Source of the DNA: Arthrobacter burdickii
Lineage (GTDB): Bacteria; Actinomycetota; Actinomycetes; Actinomycetales; Micrococcaceae
Length of the DNA: 64,000 bases
Direction: 5' to 3'
Assembly: GCF_030433645.1 (NCBI RefSeq)
Contig: NZ_JAROCG010000001.1
Coordinates: 2,728,001 to 2,792,000, forward strand
The number at the start of each line of letters is the position of its first letter. Positions within the stretch are counted from its first letter, which is position 1. Shown here piece after piece: positions 19,537 through 28,792 of this stretch. The notes under the pieces are model-generated. The model ran no database searches. It was not told the origin of the DNA and saw nothing but the letters and a program-made list of their open reading frames with translations. Position numbers and translations under genes: made by a program.

Positions 19537-21086
19537 GGGGCCTCCGCGGTCGCCGGTCGCAGGCCCGCAGCCGTCAGCGCCGCCCGGAGGGGCGCGGCGG
19601 CCTTGTTGACCGTTTCGAGCGCTTCGGTTTCGAGGACCGAGTCCGCGACGATCCCGCCGCCGGACTGCACGTACGCCTTGCCCTCGCGTAGGAGGGCCGA
19701 CCGGATGGCGATCGCCATGTCCATGTCCCCGGCGAAGTCCAGGTACCCCACCACTCCCCCGTAGATGCCCCTGCGGTGCGGCTCGACCTCGTCGATGAGG
19801 CGCAGCGCCCGGGGTTTCGGCGCGCCGGAGAGCGTTCCAGCGGGGAAGGTCGCCGCCAGGACGTCGTAGGCGCTCTTGGAGGGCGAGAGCCGGCCGACCA
19901 CGGTGGAGACGAGGTGCATGATGTGGCTGAACTTCTCCACCTCCATGAACTGCGTGACGTCGACGCTGCCGGGCTCGCAGACCTTGGACAGGTCGTTGCG
20001 GGCCAGGTCGACGAGCATGAGGTGCTCCGCCTTCTCCTTCGTGTCGGCCCGGAGTTCGACGGCGAGGTCGCGGTCCTCCTCGGTGGTCCTGCCGCGCGGC
20101 CGCGATCCCGCGATCGGGTGCGTGATGACTTCGTCGCCCGTCACGGTGACGAGGGCCTCCGGGGAGCTCCCCACGATGGAGTAGGCCCGCCCATCCGCGT
20201 CCTCGAGGCTGAACAGGTACATGTAGGGGCTGGGGTTGGTGGTGCGCAGGATGCGGTACACATCGAGGGCGGAGGCGTCGCACTCGATCTCGAAGCGGCG
20301 GCTGATGACCACCTGGAAGACCTCGCCGTCGACGATTGCGCGCTTGCCGCGCTCGATCGCCCGCAGGTAGTCGGGTTCGAACCAGGACTCGCGGACGCGG
20401 TCCATGGACGCCTCGGCGCTCGGCGCGTCCTCGGCCATCACCGAGATGGCGGGTTCGGCGGGTTCGGCGAGCTTGGCGAGCATCGCGCGGACCCGTGCGA
20501 CGGCGTCGTGCCATGCCTCGTCCACGCGGGCGTCGGTGCCGTCGAAGTTGATGGCGTTCGCGACGAGGGTGAGCGAACCCTCGGAGTTGTCGTGGATGGC
20601 CAGGTCCGAGACGAGGTTCATCGCCAGCTCGGGCAGGAGGAGGTCGTCCTCGGGCGGGCTGGTGAGGCGTTCCCACCGCCGGACCGCTTCCCAGCCGACG
20701 AAGCCGACCATGCCGGAGGTGAACGGGGGAAGCTCCTCGAAGCGCTCGGTCCGCAGGGCCTCGACCGTCAGGCGGAGCGCCTCGACGGGGTTCCCGCCCA
20801 CGGGGACTCCCGCCGGCGGCTCGCCCAGCCAGTGCGCCTCCCCGTTCCGGGTGGTCAGCGTTGCGCGCGAACGGGAGCCGATGAAGGAGTAGCGCGACCA
20901 GACACCTCCGACGGCGGCGGATTCCATGAGGAACGTCCCGGGCTGCCCGGCGGCGAGCTTGCGGTAGATGCCGATCGGCGTGTGCGCGTCGGCGAGGACC
21001 TTGAGGTGCACGGGCACGACGCGCCGGGCCTGGGCCAGTTCGCGGAATTCCTCGAGTGTGGGGCGGATGGTGCCCAGCTGCTGCAT
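19533..21086 (-). CDS. trpE: Anthranilate synthase component I
   Basis: The 517-residue enzyme makes anthranilate from chorismate using ammonia from TrpG. The feedback-inhibition region carries FLMESAAV near residue 50, the counterpart of the LLES tryptophan site. Catalytic-domain motifs are IVGSSPE, HPIAGSRPRGRT, LVDLARNDLSKV and FPAGTLSGAPK. No trpG follows, so the glutaminase subunit (and trpD) must be elsewhere. Only four bases separate it from hisI upstream. Confidence 0.97.
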   Translation of the reverse strand: MQQLGTIRPTLEEFRELAQARRVVPVHLKVLADAHTPIGIYRKLAAGQPGTFLMESAAVGGVWSRYSFIGSRSRATLTTRNGEAHWLGEPPAGVPVGGNPVEALRLTVEALRTERFEELPPFTSGMVGFVGWEAVRRWERLTSPPEDDLLLPELAMNLVSDLAIHDNSEGSLTLVANAINFDGTDARVDEAWHDAVARVRAMLAKLAEPAEPAISVMAEDAPSAEASMDRVRESWFEPDYLRAIERGKRAIVDGEVFQVVISRRFEIECDASALDVYRILRTTNPSPYMYLFSLEDADGRAYSIVGSSPEALVTVTGDEVITHPIAGSRPRGRTTEEDRDLAVELRADTKEKAEHLMLVDLARNDLSKVCEPGSVDVTQFMEVEKFSHIMHLVSTVVGRLSPSKSAYDVLAATFPAGTLSGAPKPRALRLIDEVEPHRRGIYGGVVGYLDFAGDMDMAIAIRSALLREGKAYVQSGGGIVADSVLETEALETVNKAAAPLRAALTAAGLRPATAEAP

Positions 21087-21090
21087 GGAG

Positions 21091-21531
21091 TCAGAGTCCT
21101 TCTGCGTCGGTTCGGCTCGCGGTCACGGCAGGCAGGGCCCGGCCGTCGAAGCATGTGCGTGTGCCGGTGTGGCAGGCCGCGCCCTCCTGGTCGACCGTGA
21201 CGAGCAGGGCGTCGCCGTCGCAGTCGAGGGCCACCCCCTTCACCCACTGCCGGTAGCCGGACGTGTCGCCCTTCCGCCAGTATTCGGAGCGGGACCGCGA
21301 GTAGAACGTCACCCGGCCGCTGGTCAGCGTGCGCCGGAGTGCCTCCTCGTCCATCCAGCCCAGCATCAGCACCTCGAGTGTGTCGTACTGCTGCACGACG
21401 GCGGCGACCAGCCCGGCGTCGTCCTTCTTGAGGGCGTCGGCGATGGCCGGATCGAGGAGCGGCAGCTCCCCTGCAGGGCTCCGGGGCGAGGAGGTGGAAG
21501 GGTCGTTCGGGGAGAAGGTGGAGGAAGGCAT
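21091..21531 (-). CDS. hisI: Phosphoribosyl-AMP cyclohydrolase
   Basis: The 146-residue enzyme opens the adenine ring of PR-AMP in histidine synthesis. Family motifs are [30 protein letters not shown] and the zinc and magnesium site DCDGDALLV with [11 protein letters not shown] at 21531 was chosen over an upstream in-frame start at 21591 because it leaves a short Ser/Pro leader and has AGGTG before it. It is the first gene of the trp operon, four bases from trpE. Confidence 0.96.
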   Translation of the reverse strand: MPSSTFSPNDPSTSSPRSPAGELPLLDPAIADALKKDDAGLVAAVVQQYDTLEVLMLGWMDEEALRRTLTSGRVTFYSRSRSEYWRKGDTSGYRQWVKGVALDCDGDALLVTVDQEGAACHTGTRTCFDGRALPAVTASRTDAEGL

Positions 21532-21612
21532 CACCTGTGATTCTAGTGCCGTCCCCGTCGCCGCGCGGCGCGCCCGCCCCGTCCCCGGCACGACATGCTA
21601 GTTTCAGCAGCT

Positions 21613-22254
21613 ATGCACTACGTAGCCCCGTCCCGCGAGGTCCTGGCCGAAACACTTCTGGCAGCCGGCCACGACGCGCCCACCCTGTGTGAGGGCTGGC
21701 TGACGCGCGACCTTGCAGCGCACCTCTACCTGCGCGAGCACAACCCGGCCATGGGACTGGGGCTCATCCCGAAGCTGGCAGGTTTCACGGAGCGGCTCGT
21801 CCGGGAGACGGCGGAACGTGCGGCCTCGCCCGCGGGCTACGAAGCGCTCGTGGACCGCTTCCGGGCCGGACCGCCCGCGCTCTCGCCGATGCGCGTCGGC
21901 GCCGTCGACAGGAGCGCCAACCTCATCGAGTACTTCGTGCACACCGAGGACGTCCGCCGTGCCACCACGCGGTGGGCCCCGCGGGCACTGGACGAGGACT
22001 ACGCGGATGCCCTCTGGGAGGAACTGCTCAAGCGCGCGGCGCTCCTGTACCGGGGCGCGGACCTCGGCATCGTCCTGGTGCGTCCGGGCGGTCCGCGGCA
22101 CGTCGCGAAGCGCGCGCCGGTCTCCGTGGCGATCATCGGTGATCCGGGGGAACTGCTGCTGCACGCGCACGGCCGGCGGCAGCAGGCGCTGGTCACCTTC
22201 GAGGGCCAGCCCGACGCCGTTGCACTGCTCGAGACCGCCGACGTCGGACCCTGA
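21613..22254 (+). CDS. TIGR03085-type metal-binding (DinB-like) protein
   Basis: The 213-residue protein resembles the DinB-like/maleylpyruvate-isomerase N-terminal four-helix fold. The probable metal ligands are in the first helices (CEGWLTRDLAAHLYLREHN, histidines near 35 and 42) and in YFVHTEDVRR. A C-terminal region of mixed strands (VSVAIIGDPGELLLHAHGRR) resembles the usual partner domain. These proteins use mycothiol or bind metal without known substrate. It is divergent from hisI, with about 80 bases between them, so the two promoters probably overlap. Confidence 0.85.
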   Translation: MHYVAPSREVLAETLLAAGHDAPTLCEGWLTRDLAAHLYLREHNPAMGLGLIPKLAGFTERLVRETAERAASPAGYEALVDRFRAGPPALSPMRVGAVDRSANLIEYFVHTEDVRRATTRWAPRALDEDYADALWEELLKRAALLYRGADLGIVLVRPGGPRHVAKRAPVSVAIIGDPGELLLHAHGRRQQALVTFEGQPDAVALLETADVGP

Positions 22255-22353
22255 CCCTCCGAACCCCGGAGACCTTCCGGGACCCGTCGGGGCTTCCGAC
22301 GCCGCGTGGGACGCGGCAGGGTGCCCGGCCGGGACCCTGAACGTCCCGGTCCG

Positions 22354-23124
22354 TCAGCGGACGGGGAAACCGGCCTCGCGGATGGCGGCCTTGACCTGCG
22401 CGATGGCGTCCACGGGCCCGAAGTGGAAGACGGACGCAGCGAGCACGGCGTCGGCTCCGGCCTGGACCGCCGGCGGGAAGTGCTCCGGCTTGCCCGCTCC
22501 GCCGGAGGCGATCAGCGGAACGCCGACGGCGGCCCGCACGGCGCGGATGAGCTCCAGGTCGAAGCCCTCCTTGGTGCCGTCGGCGTCGATCGAGTTGAGC
22601 AGGATCTCCCCCACGCCCCGATCCGCCGCCTCGCGGGCCCAGGCGACGGCGTCGATCCCGGTGCCCTTGCGGCCGCCGTACGTCGTGACCTCGAAGCCGG
22701 ACGGAGTGCTGGCGTCGCGCGTGCGGCGCGCATCGAGGGAGAGCACCAGGACCTGCGCCCCGAAGTGCCCGGTGATCTCGTTGATGACGGCGGGGCGCGC
22801 GACGGCGGCCGTATTGATCGAGGCCTTGTCCGCGCCGTAGCGCAGCAGGCGGTCGACATCGGAGATCTCGCGCACTCCCCCGCCCACGGTCAGGGGGATG
22901 AAGACCTCCTCGGCGGTCCGGGCGACGACGTCGAACGTCGTCTCCCGGTTGCCGGAGGAGGCGGTGACGTCGAGGAACGTCAGTTCGTCGGCGCCCGCGC
23001 GGTCGTAGCGGTGGGCGAGTTCCACGGGGTCGCCGGCGTCCCGCAGGTCCTCGAAGTTGACGCCCTTGACCACACGTCCGGCGTCGACGTCGAGGCACGG
23101 GATGACACGGACTGCGACGGTCAT
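22354..23124 (-). CDS. hisF: Imidazole glycerol phosphate synthase cyclase subunit
   Basis: The 256-residue TIM barrel makes imidazole glycerol phosphate and AICAR from PRFAR and ammonia. The catalytic aspartates are in [14 protein letters not shown] (Asp11) and NSIDADGT. Phosphate-binding loops are VGGGV and [11 protein letters not shown]. Its partner hisH is not adjacent. It is the last gene of the hisE-hisG-hisF group, 13 bases after hisG. Confidence 0.98.
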   Translation of the reverse strand: MTVAVRVIPCLDVDAGRVVKGVNFEDLRDAGDPVELAHRYDRAGADELTFLDVTASSGNRETTFDVVARTAEEVFIPLTVGGGVREISDVDRLLRYGADKASINTAAVARPAVINEITGHFGAQVLVLSLDARRTRDASTPSGFEVTTYGGRKGTGIDAVAWAREAADRGVGEILLNSIDADGTKEGFDLELIRAVRAAVGVPLIASGGAGKPEHFPPAVQAGADAVLAASVFHFGPVDAIAQVKAAIREAGFPVR

Positions 23125-23137
23125 GGCTGCCCCTCCC

Positions 23138-23983
23138 CTAGATCCGGCAGGCGTGGATGGTGCTGACGAGGATGGCGCGGGCGCCGAGCTCGTACAGCTC
23201 GTCCATGACGCGGTTGGTCTGGTTCCGCCGGACCATCGAGCGCACGGCCACCCAGTCGGAGTCGCGCAGCGGCGACACGGTCGGGGATTCGAGACCGGGT
23301 GTCAGGGCGGCGGCCTCGTCCACGAGGTCCTTGCGGATGTCGTAGTCCATCATCACGTACTGGCGTGCCACGAGGACGCCCTGCAGGCGTCGCAGCAGCA
23401 CGTCCAGTCCGGCGGGGGGCTCCACGCCGGCGCGGCCGATCAGCACGGCCTCGCTCTTGAGGATCGGCTCGCCGAAGATCTCCATCCCGGCGGCACGAAG
23501 CGTGTTGCCCGTCTCCACCACGTCGGCGATGGCGTCGGCCACGCCGAGGCGCACCGAGGATTCGACGGCGCCGTCGAGCCTGACGACGGCGGCGGTGATG
23601 CCGCGTTCGGCGAGGTAGTCCTTCAGGAGTCCCTCGTAGCTCGTCGCGACGCGCTTCCCCTCGAGCTGCGCCACCGACGAGAAGTCGGCCACGGGACCGG
23701 CGAACCGGAAGGTCGAGGCTCCGAAGCCGAGCTGCAGGAGCTCCTCGGCCTTCACCTGCGCGTCGAGGAAGAGGTCGCGGCCGGTGATGCCGACGTCGAG
23801 GGTTCCCGAGCCGACGTACACGGCGATGTCGCGCGGACGGAGGAAGAAGAACTCGATCTCGTTCTCGGGATCGACGAGGACGAGTTCACGGGGGTCTCGA
23901 CGCTGGCGGTAGCCGGCCTCGGCGAGCATGGACGAGGCGGCCTCGGAGAGGGCGCCCTTGTTGGGAACTGCTACACGGAGCAT
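23138..23983 (-). CDS. hisG: ATP phosphoribosyltransferase, long form
   Basis: The 281-residue enzyme performs the committed step of histidine synthesis. It starts with [12 protein letters not shown], has the PRPP-binding region [14 protein letters not shown], and includes the C-terminal regulatory ferredoxin-like domain (about residues 205-281) that binds histidine in the long form. The long form needs no HisZ. It follows hisE by about 60 bases. Confidence 0.98.
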   Translation of the reverse strand: MLRVAVPNKGALSEAASSMLAEAGYRQRRDPRELVLVDPENEIEFFFLRPRDIAVYVGSGTLDVGITGRDLFLDAQVKAEELLQLGFGASTFRFAGPVADFSSVAQLEGKRVATSYEGLLKDYLAERGITAAVVRLDGAVESSVRLGVADAIADVVETGNTLRAAGMEIFGEPILKSEAVLIGRAGVEPPAGLDVLLRRLQGVLVARQYVMMDYDIRKDLVDEAAALTPGLESPTVSPLRDSDWVAVRSMVRRNQTNRVMDELYELGARAILVSTIHACRI

Positions 23984-24046
23984 GGGGATCTTTCGCTGGA
24001 GGGAGGAGGTGCAAGCGGGGGCCGCGGGCGGGATGCGCCGGCGCGG

Positions 24047-24310
24047 CTACAGATGCTTGTAGACGTCCTCCAGGGTGAGTCCCTTCGCGATCATGAGCAC
24101 CTGCAGGTGGTAGAGCAGCTGGGAGATCTCCTCGGCGGCGTCCTCGGTGGACTCGTACTCGGCGGCCATCCACACCTCGGCGGCCTCTTCGACGACCTTC
24201 TTGCCGATGCCGTGCACGCCGGAATCGAGCTCCGCGACGGTCCGCGAACCGGCCGGCCGTTCCGCGGCCTTCGCGCTGAGTTCCTCGAACAGGGAATCAA
24301 AGGTTTTCAC
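24047..24310 (-). CDS. hisE: Phosphoribosyl-ATP diphosphatase
   Basis: The 87-residue MazG-like helical enzyme converts PR-ATP to PR-AMP. The metal-binding helix is [17 protein letters not shown]. The GTG at 24310, preceded by AGGGGAC, gives the family's usual length; a longer frame starting at 24394 is unlikely. It begins 71 bases after ribH, in the same direction. Confidence 0.96.
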   Translation of the reverse strand: MKTFDSLFEELSAKAAERPAGSRTVAELDSGVHGIGKKVVEEAAEVWMAAEYESTEDAAEEISQLLYHLQVLMIAKGLTLEDVYKHL

Positions 24311-24381
24311 GTCCCCTAGGCTATCGGCTCGCGGAGCCGACCCGTTCCTCCGCGTCCCTGGTGTGACGGACGCCTCCGGGC

Positions 24382-24981
<600 letters not shown>

Positions 24982-25021
24982 TCAGTGCCGCATGGCCGGC
25001 CGCCCGTTCCGCCCTGCTGGT

Positions 25022-25858
25022 TCAGGCGCCGGCCGCGTCCGCCTGCCCGTCGACGGCGTCGGAGGCGTCTCGCTCCCGCAGGTACTCGACGAGGTCCTCG
25101 ATCGAGACGAGCGGGATCCCGTGGTCGTCGGCGAAGCGGCGCAGGGCAGGAAGGCGCAACATGTCGCCCTCGTCGTGCACCAGTTCGGCGATGACGGCCA
25201 CGGGGCGCTTGCCGGCGAGCCTGCTGAGTTCGACGGAGGCCTCGGTGTGTCCGGGCCGCTGGCGGACGCCGCCGTCGGCTGCGCGCAGCGGAAAGACGTG
25301 GCCCGGCCGGGTGAGGTCGGTGGGGACGCTGGCGGGATCCGCCAGCACCCTCATGGTGCGCGCGCGGTCCGCGGCGCTGATGCCCGTGCTGACCCCGATC
25401 GCGGCATCGCAGGAGACCGTGTAGGCCGTGCCCTTCGAGTCCTCGTTCACGGCGGTCATCGGCGGCAGGAGGAGTCGGTCCGCGTCGGCACCCGGCAGCG
25501 GCACGCACAGGACGCCGGAGGTCCAGCGGATGGTCCAGCCCACCAGCTCGGGCGTGGCGTCCTCTGCGGCGAAGACGATGTCGCCCTCGTTCTCCCGGTC
25601 CTCGTCGTCGACGACGACGACGGCCCGCCCCGCGGCGATGGCCGCGACGGCGTCCCGGATGGGATCCAGTCGGATCGCTGCCTGGTCTTCGGCCGCTGCA
25701 CTGTCCTCGGCAACTGCACTGTCGTCAGGCACCGCGCTGCCTTTCGTCACTGCTTCGTCCTCCGTCACTGCGCTGTCCTCCATCACTGCACTGTCCTGGG
25801 CTACTGCACTGTCCTGGGCAACGGCGCTGTCCTGCGCCACTGCACCGCCCTCCGTCAC
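25022..25858 (-). CDS. ribB: 3,4-dihydroxy-2-butanone 4-phosphate synthase, RibA domain absent
   Basis: The frame gives 278 residues if the GTG that overlaps the ribE stop is used. Residues 1-60 are ten hexapeptides of the AVxxDS type. The catalytic domain follows, with the acidic magnesium loop [13 protein letters not shown], then RPGHVFPL and [18 protein letters not shown]. It converts ribulose 5-phosphate to the 4-carbon precursor of riboflavin. The protein ends soon after the RibB domain; the GTP cyclohydrolase II domain that is usually fused in actinobacteria is missing. Several in-frame GTG codons within the repeats could also start translation, so the N-terminus is uncertain. Confidence 0.93.
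   Translation of the reverse strand: MTEGGAVAQDSAVAQDSAVAQDSAVMEDSAVTEDEAVTKGSAVPDDSAVAEDSAAAEDQAAIRLDPIRDAVAAIAAGRAVVVVDDEDRENEGDIVFAAEDATPELVGWTIRWTSGVLCVPLPGADADRLLLPPMTAVNEDSKGTAYTVSCDAAIGVSTGISAADRARTMRVLADPASVPTDLTRPGHVFPLRAADGGVRQRPGHTEASVELSRLAGKRPVAVIAELVHDEGDMLRLPALRRFADDHGIPLVSIEDLVEYLRERDASDAVDGQADAAGA
25679..25858 (-). repeat. Ten-unit 18-bp tandem array spanning ribB start region
   Basis: Read on the minus strand, ten consecutive 18-base units begin at 25858. A typical unit is GTGACGGAGGACAGCGCA; each unit starts with GTG, GTT, GTA or GCG and nearly all end GCA. Units 1, 2, 5, 6, 7 and 8 start with an in-frame GTG. Several units carry GGAGGA or a related purine run about 7-13 bases before the next GTG. 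The eight bases ahead of unit 1, inside ribE, match a unit tail. Confidence 0.9.
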
Positions 25859-26508
25859 TGCTCTGTCCCGGCGCCGCGGTGCTGCTGCGCGTCCACGGCG
25901 GCGAAGCCGAGCAGGCGTTCGGCGTACTTGGCCAGCACGTCCATCTCCAGGTTGACCGGGTCCCCGATCGACTTCGCACCCAGGCCGGTCTCCTTGAGCG
26001 TGGTCGGGATCAGCCCGACCTCGAACCACTGCCCGGTCTCCTCGGGTGCACTGACGGCGGTGACCGTCAGCGAGACGCCGTCGATCGCCACGGAACCCTT
26101 CTCCGCCGCGTAGCGCCCCAGCTTCGACGGCAGCCCGAAGCGGAGCCGGTGCCACGCACCGAGGTCCTCGCGCTCGAGCAGCACACCGATGCCGTCCACG
26201 TGCCCCTGGACGACATGCCCGTCGAGGCGTCCCCCGGCGGGAACGCACCGCTCGAGGTTGACCGGCGCGCCCGGCTGCAACTCGCCCGTGGTGGTCCGGC
26301 GGAGGGTCTCCCCCATGACGTCGACGCCGACGCGCCCGCCGTCGAGGGTGACGGCCGTGAGGCACACGCCGTTGACCGCGATGGAGGCCCCGGGGGTGAG
26401 GTCCCGGCCGGTCTCGGGCGCTTCGAAGACGAGGAGGCCGCTTTCACCGTCGGCTGCGAGCTCGAGTGAGACCACGCTGCCCTGCTCGGACACGATTCCT
26501 GTGAACAC
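25855..26508 (-). CDS. ribE: Riboflavin synthase alpha chain
   Basis: The 217-residue enzyme dismutates two lumazines to riboflavin. It begins [10 protein letters not shown] as the family does and has two homologous barrels, the first with [12 protein letters not shown] and [10 protein letters not shown], the second with [12 protein letters not shown] and [11 protein letters not shown]. The GTG at 26508 is preceded by AAGGAAG; a long upstream in-frame extension is rejected. The C-terminus AGTEQ merges into the repeat array and its stop overlaps the ribB GTG. Confidence 0.97.
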   Translation of the reverse strand: MFTGIVSEQGSVVSLELAADGESGLLVFEAPETGRDLTPGASIAVNGVCLTAVTLDGGRVGVDVMGETLRRTTTGELQPGAPVNLERCVPAGGRLDGHVVQGHVDGIGVLLEREDLGAWHRLRFGLPSKLGRYAAEKGSVAIDGVSLTVTAVSAPEETGQWFEVGLIPTTLKETGLGAKSIGDPVNLEMDVLAKYAERLLGFAAVDAQQHRGAGTEQ

Positions 26509-26566
26509 TGGTACTTCCTTCGGGAGGGGATTGATTGCGGGCGGGGTCAGGCCGGGTCGTACAGGG

Positions 26567-27652
26567 TCAGGCCGGGGTTGGTGAGGTCCGGCCCGGGCTT
26601 GAGGGCGGGGGTCGCAGGTGGACCCGGACGTCAGCACCGAGCTGCTGCACGGCCGGGCCCCCGGCGCTGTCGAGGCGCCAGCGCTCCGCCTCGCCGAGGG
26701 TGGTGACGCCAAGCTCCGGGAAGGCGGCTGCTCCGTCACCAAGGATCAGCGGGGCGACGTAGCTGAACAGCTCGTCCACGACGCCGGCCCGGAGGAAGGC
26801 GGAGGCGACGCGCGGGCCTCCCTCGACCATCAGGTGGCGGACCCCCCTGCCGTACAGCTCACCGAGGGCGAGATGGACGTCGCGGGTGGCCAGGTGGAGG
26901 AAGCCGGGCCCCCTGATGGCGGCGTCGTCCGGCACCGTCCCCTGCCCCAGGACCACCCGCAGGCGCGGACCGCCCCGGGCAACCTGGCTGTCCTGCGCGC
27001 CGTCCGTCCGCGCGGTGAGGCGGGGGTTGTCGGCGAGGACGGTCCCGGTGCCCACGAGGACGGCATCGGCCAGAGCCCGGATCCTGTGCCCGTCGGCGCG
27101 CGCCTCCGGGCCGGTGATCCACTGGCTGGACCCGTCCCGGGCGGCCACACGACCGTCGAGGGACTGCGCCGACTTCAGGGTGACGAAGGGGCGTATACCG
27201 GCGAGGGCTGCGGTCCAGCGGTCGTTGAGGTCGCGTGATCGAGCGGCCTCGAGACCCCCGACGCAGTCGATGCCCGCACCGCGCAGCCGGTGGGCTCCTC
27301 CCGCTGCGGCTCCGTTGACATCGTCGGCGGCGTAGACCACGCGGGCGATGCCCGCCTCGATGAGGGCTTCGCTGCAGGGGCCGGTCCGGCCGGTGTGGTT
27401 GCACGGCTCGAGGGTGACCACCACGGTGGCCCCGCGCGGGTCGTTGCCGCGGCTACGGGCGTCGGCGAGGGCTGCCGGTTCGGCGTGGGGCGTGCCCGCG
27501 CCCCGGTGGTAGCCCTCTCCGAGCACGGCACCGTCCGCGCCGAGGACGACGGCACCCACGAGGGGATTGGCGCCACGCACGCCCTGACCTGCGAGTCGGA
27601 GGGCACGCAGCATCGCCTCCGACTCCACTGCGGTCACTGGCGGAGTGCTCAT
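26567..27652 (-). CDS. ribD: Bifunctional pyrimidine deaminase/reductase
   Basis: The 361-residue protein has an N-terminal cytidine-deaminase-like domain with the catalytic HAEPAAL and zinc ligands in TLEPCNHTGRTGPC, and a C-terminal DHFR-like reductase domain starting about residue 145 (FVTLKSAQSLDGRVA, SSQWITG, VEGGPRVASAF). It does the second and third steps of riboflavin synthesis. The ATG overlaps the ribM stop (ATGA), proving co-translation. Confidence 0.97.
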   Translation of the reverse strand: MSTPPVTAVESEAMLRALRLAGQGVRGANPLVGAVVLGADGAVLGEGYHRGAGTPHAEPAALADARSRGNDPRGATVVVTLEPCNHTGRTGPCSEALIEAGIARVVYAADDVNGAAAGGAHRLRGAGIDCVGGLEAARSRDLNDRWTAALAGIRPFVTLKSAQSLDGRVAARDGSSQWITGPEARADGHRIRALADAVLVGTGTVLADNPRLTARTDGAQDSQVARGGPRLRVVLGQGTVPDDAAIRGPGFLHLATRDVHLALGELYGRGVRHLMVEGGPRVASAFLRAGVVDELFSYVAPLILGDGAAAFPELGVTTLGEAERWRLDSAGGPAVQQLGADVRVHLRPPPSSPGRTSPTPA

Positions 27653-28332
27653 CGCAGCGTCGGGTCGGGCAGGAGCGTCTCGATGCTGGGCTTCGCAGTG
27701 CCTTGGGCACGTGCCCACACGAAGAAGCCCACCAGGGTGAAGGCGCCGTAGAACAGGTACATGAAGGCGCTGGCGTAGTAGCCGGCGCTGAAGAGCAGAG
27801 GCACCCCGACGATGTCCACGGCGACCCAGACGAGCCAGAACTCGACCCAGCCCTTGGCCATGCCGTAGGTGGCGAGCAGGGACCCCACGAAGGTCCACGC
27901 GTCCGCCCACACGGGCTCGTAGGACCCGAGCATGCGGAAGAGGGGGGTCAGCAGAAAGGTCCCGACGATCAGGAAGGCGACCATGCCGAACCGTGTCCTG
28001 GTGCCGGCCCACCGGGGCGTGACCGCCTGTCCCCCGCTGTGCCGGCTGGCCTGCCACTGCCGCCAGCCGTAGACCGAGACGGCGATGAACATGACCTGGC
28101 GGCCGGCCTGGCCGAGCAGGTTCGCGGTGCTCGCGGCGCCGAAGAGTGATCCGAGGAACACCGTCAGGAGCAGGAGGTTGCCCACGATGCCGGCGGGCCA
28201 GGCCCAGACGCGGCGGCGCATGCCCCCGAGGGCGCTGAGGAGCCCGAAGACGTTGCCCACCACTTCGCGCAGCAGGAGGGAGCCACTGCCTACGGGGATG
28301 CGGGCTTCGAAGAGCCACTGCAGAAAATCCAT
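27649..28332 (-). CDS. ribM: Riboflavin transporter, PnuC superfamily (RibM/PnuX)
   Basis: The 227-residue protein has about seven hydrophobic segments and PnuC-family features: GMRRRVWAWPAGIVGN early, VSVYGWRQW near the middle and a Lys-Gly-Trp stretch KGWVEFWLVW in the C-terminal half. PnuC proteins import vitamins by facilitated diffusion. Because it is the first gene behind an FMN riboswitch and is fused translationally to ribD, riboflavin is the likely substrate and not nicotinamide riboside. Confidence 0.92.
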   Translation of the reverse strand: MDFLQWLFEARIPVGSGSLLLREVVGNVFGLLSALGGMRRRVWAWPAGIVGNLLLLTVFLGSLFGAASTANLLGQAGRQVMFIAVSVYGWRQWQASRHSGGQAVTPRWAGTRTRFGMVAFLIVGTFLLTPLFRMLGSYEPVWADAWTFVGSLLATYGMAKGWVEFWLVWVAVDIVGVPLLFSAGYYASAFMYLFYGAFTLVGFFVWARAQGTAKPSIETLLPDPTLR

Positions 28333-28443
28333 GCCGATCCTTCGCCGTTACGACGGCTCCGGGCGATGGCAGCAGGAGGACGCCACGGCAGTGCCGCGAC
28401 GGGATGGGCGCCCGGTGATCGGGCAGCCGCAGACCCCTGCTGT

Positions 28444-28584
28444 TCGTGCTTCTCCCATCCAGACTTTAACTGTCGGTCCCGGAATTCCACCGGCTCAACC
28501 GTCTGCCTCCCGCGGGTGCGGAAGGACGGACGGGTCGCGGACTATCACCGCCGGTTCGGACTTACACCGACCCCGGAGCACGTA
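28444..28584 (-). promoter_or_regulatory. FMN riboswitch (RFN element)
   Basis: Read on the minus strand, the closing stem GTGCTCC/GGAGAAGCAC encloses the hallmark blocks GGGGTCGGTGTAAGTCCG, AACCGGCGGTGATAGTCCG, GAGCCGGTGGAATTCCG and ACCGACAGTTAAAGTCTGG, then ATGGGAGAAG. About 112 bases separate it from the ribM start. FMN binding is expected to switch off transcription or translation of the rib operon, probably by hiding the ribM start. Confidence 0.97.
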
Positions 28585-28792
28585 CTGGTCCTGATTATTT
28601 CACAGCAGACCCGCGGCACCGGCTCTTCCGTCACATTTCGTCCGAGAGCGGACCGGCCGGATCGGCACGCGGGCCGGATGCGGGACAGGGCACCCCGTGC
28701 GGGGTGCCCTGTCCTTCGACTGCACGGTTCCGATCCCGCGGTCGCGCAGAGCGGTCGCGAGCGCGGAGCGGTCGCGCGCCTGGAGCGGGAGG
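28585..28792. other. Region between aspS end and riboswitch
   Basis: About 210 bases hold the putative promoter of the riboswitch operon, a strong hairpin (28683-28714), and, next to the aspS stop, three copies of GCGGTCGCG within about 50 bases (28739-28786). No coding frame is supported. Confidence 0.5.
28683..28714 (-). terminator. Terminator-like hairpin downstream of aspS
   Basis: GGACAGGGCACCCC and its perfect complement flank a GCAC loop, a 14-bp GC-rich stem. It is about 80 bases past the aspS stop. The tail on the minus strand is not T-rich, so it may be a bidirectional pause or an insulator ahead of the rib promoter. Confidence 0.6.

Noticed and set aside
25679..25858. CRISPR array
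   Set aside because: The 18-bp units are adjacent with no spacers and lie in a coding frame, so it is a minisatellite.
25022..26365. A 447-codon frame that joins ribB to an upstream stretch
   Set aside because: The part upstream of 25858 is antisense-like and out of frame with ribE; RibB starts at the GTG overlapping the ribE stop.
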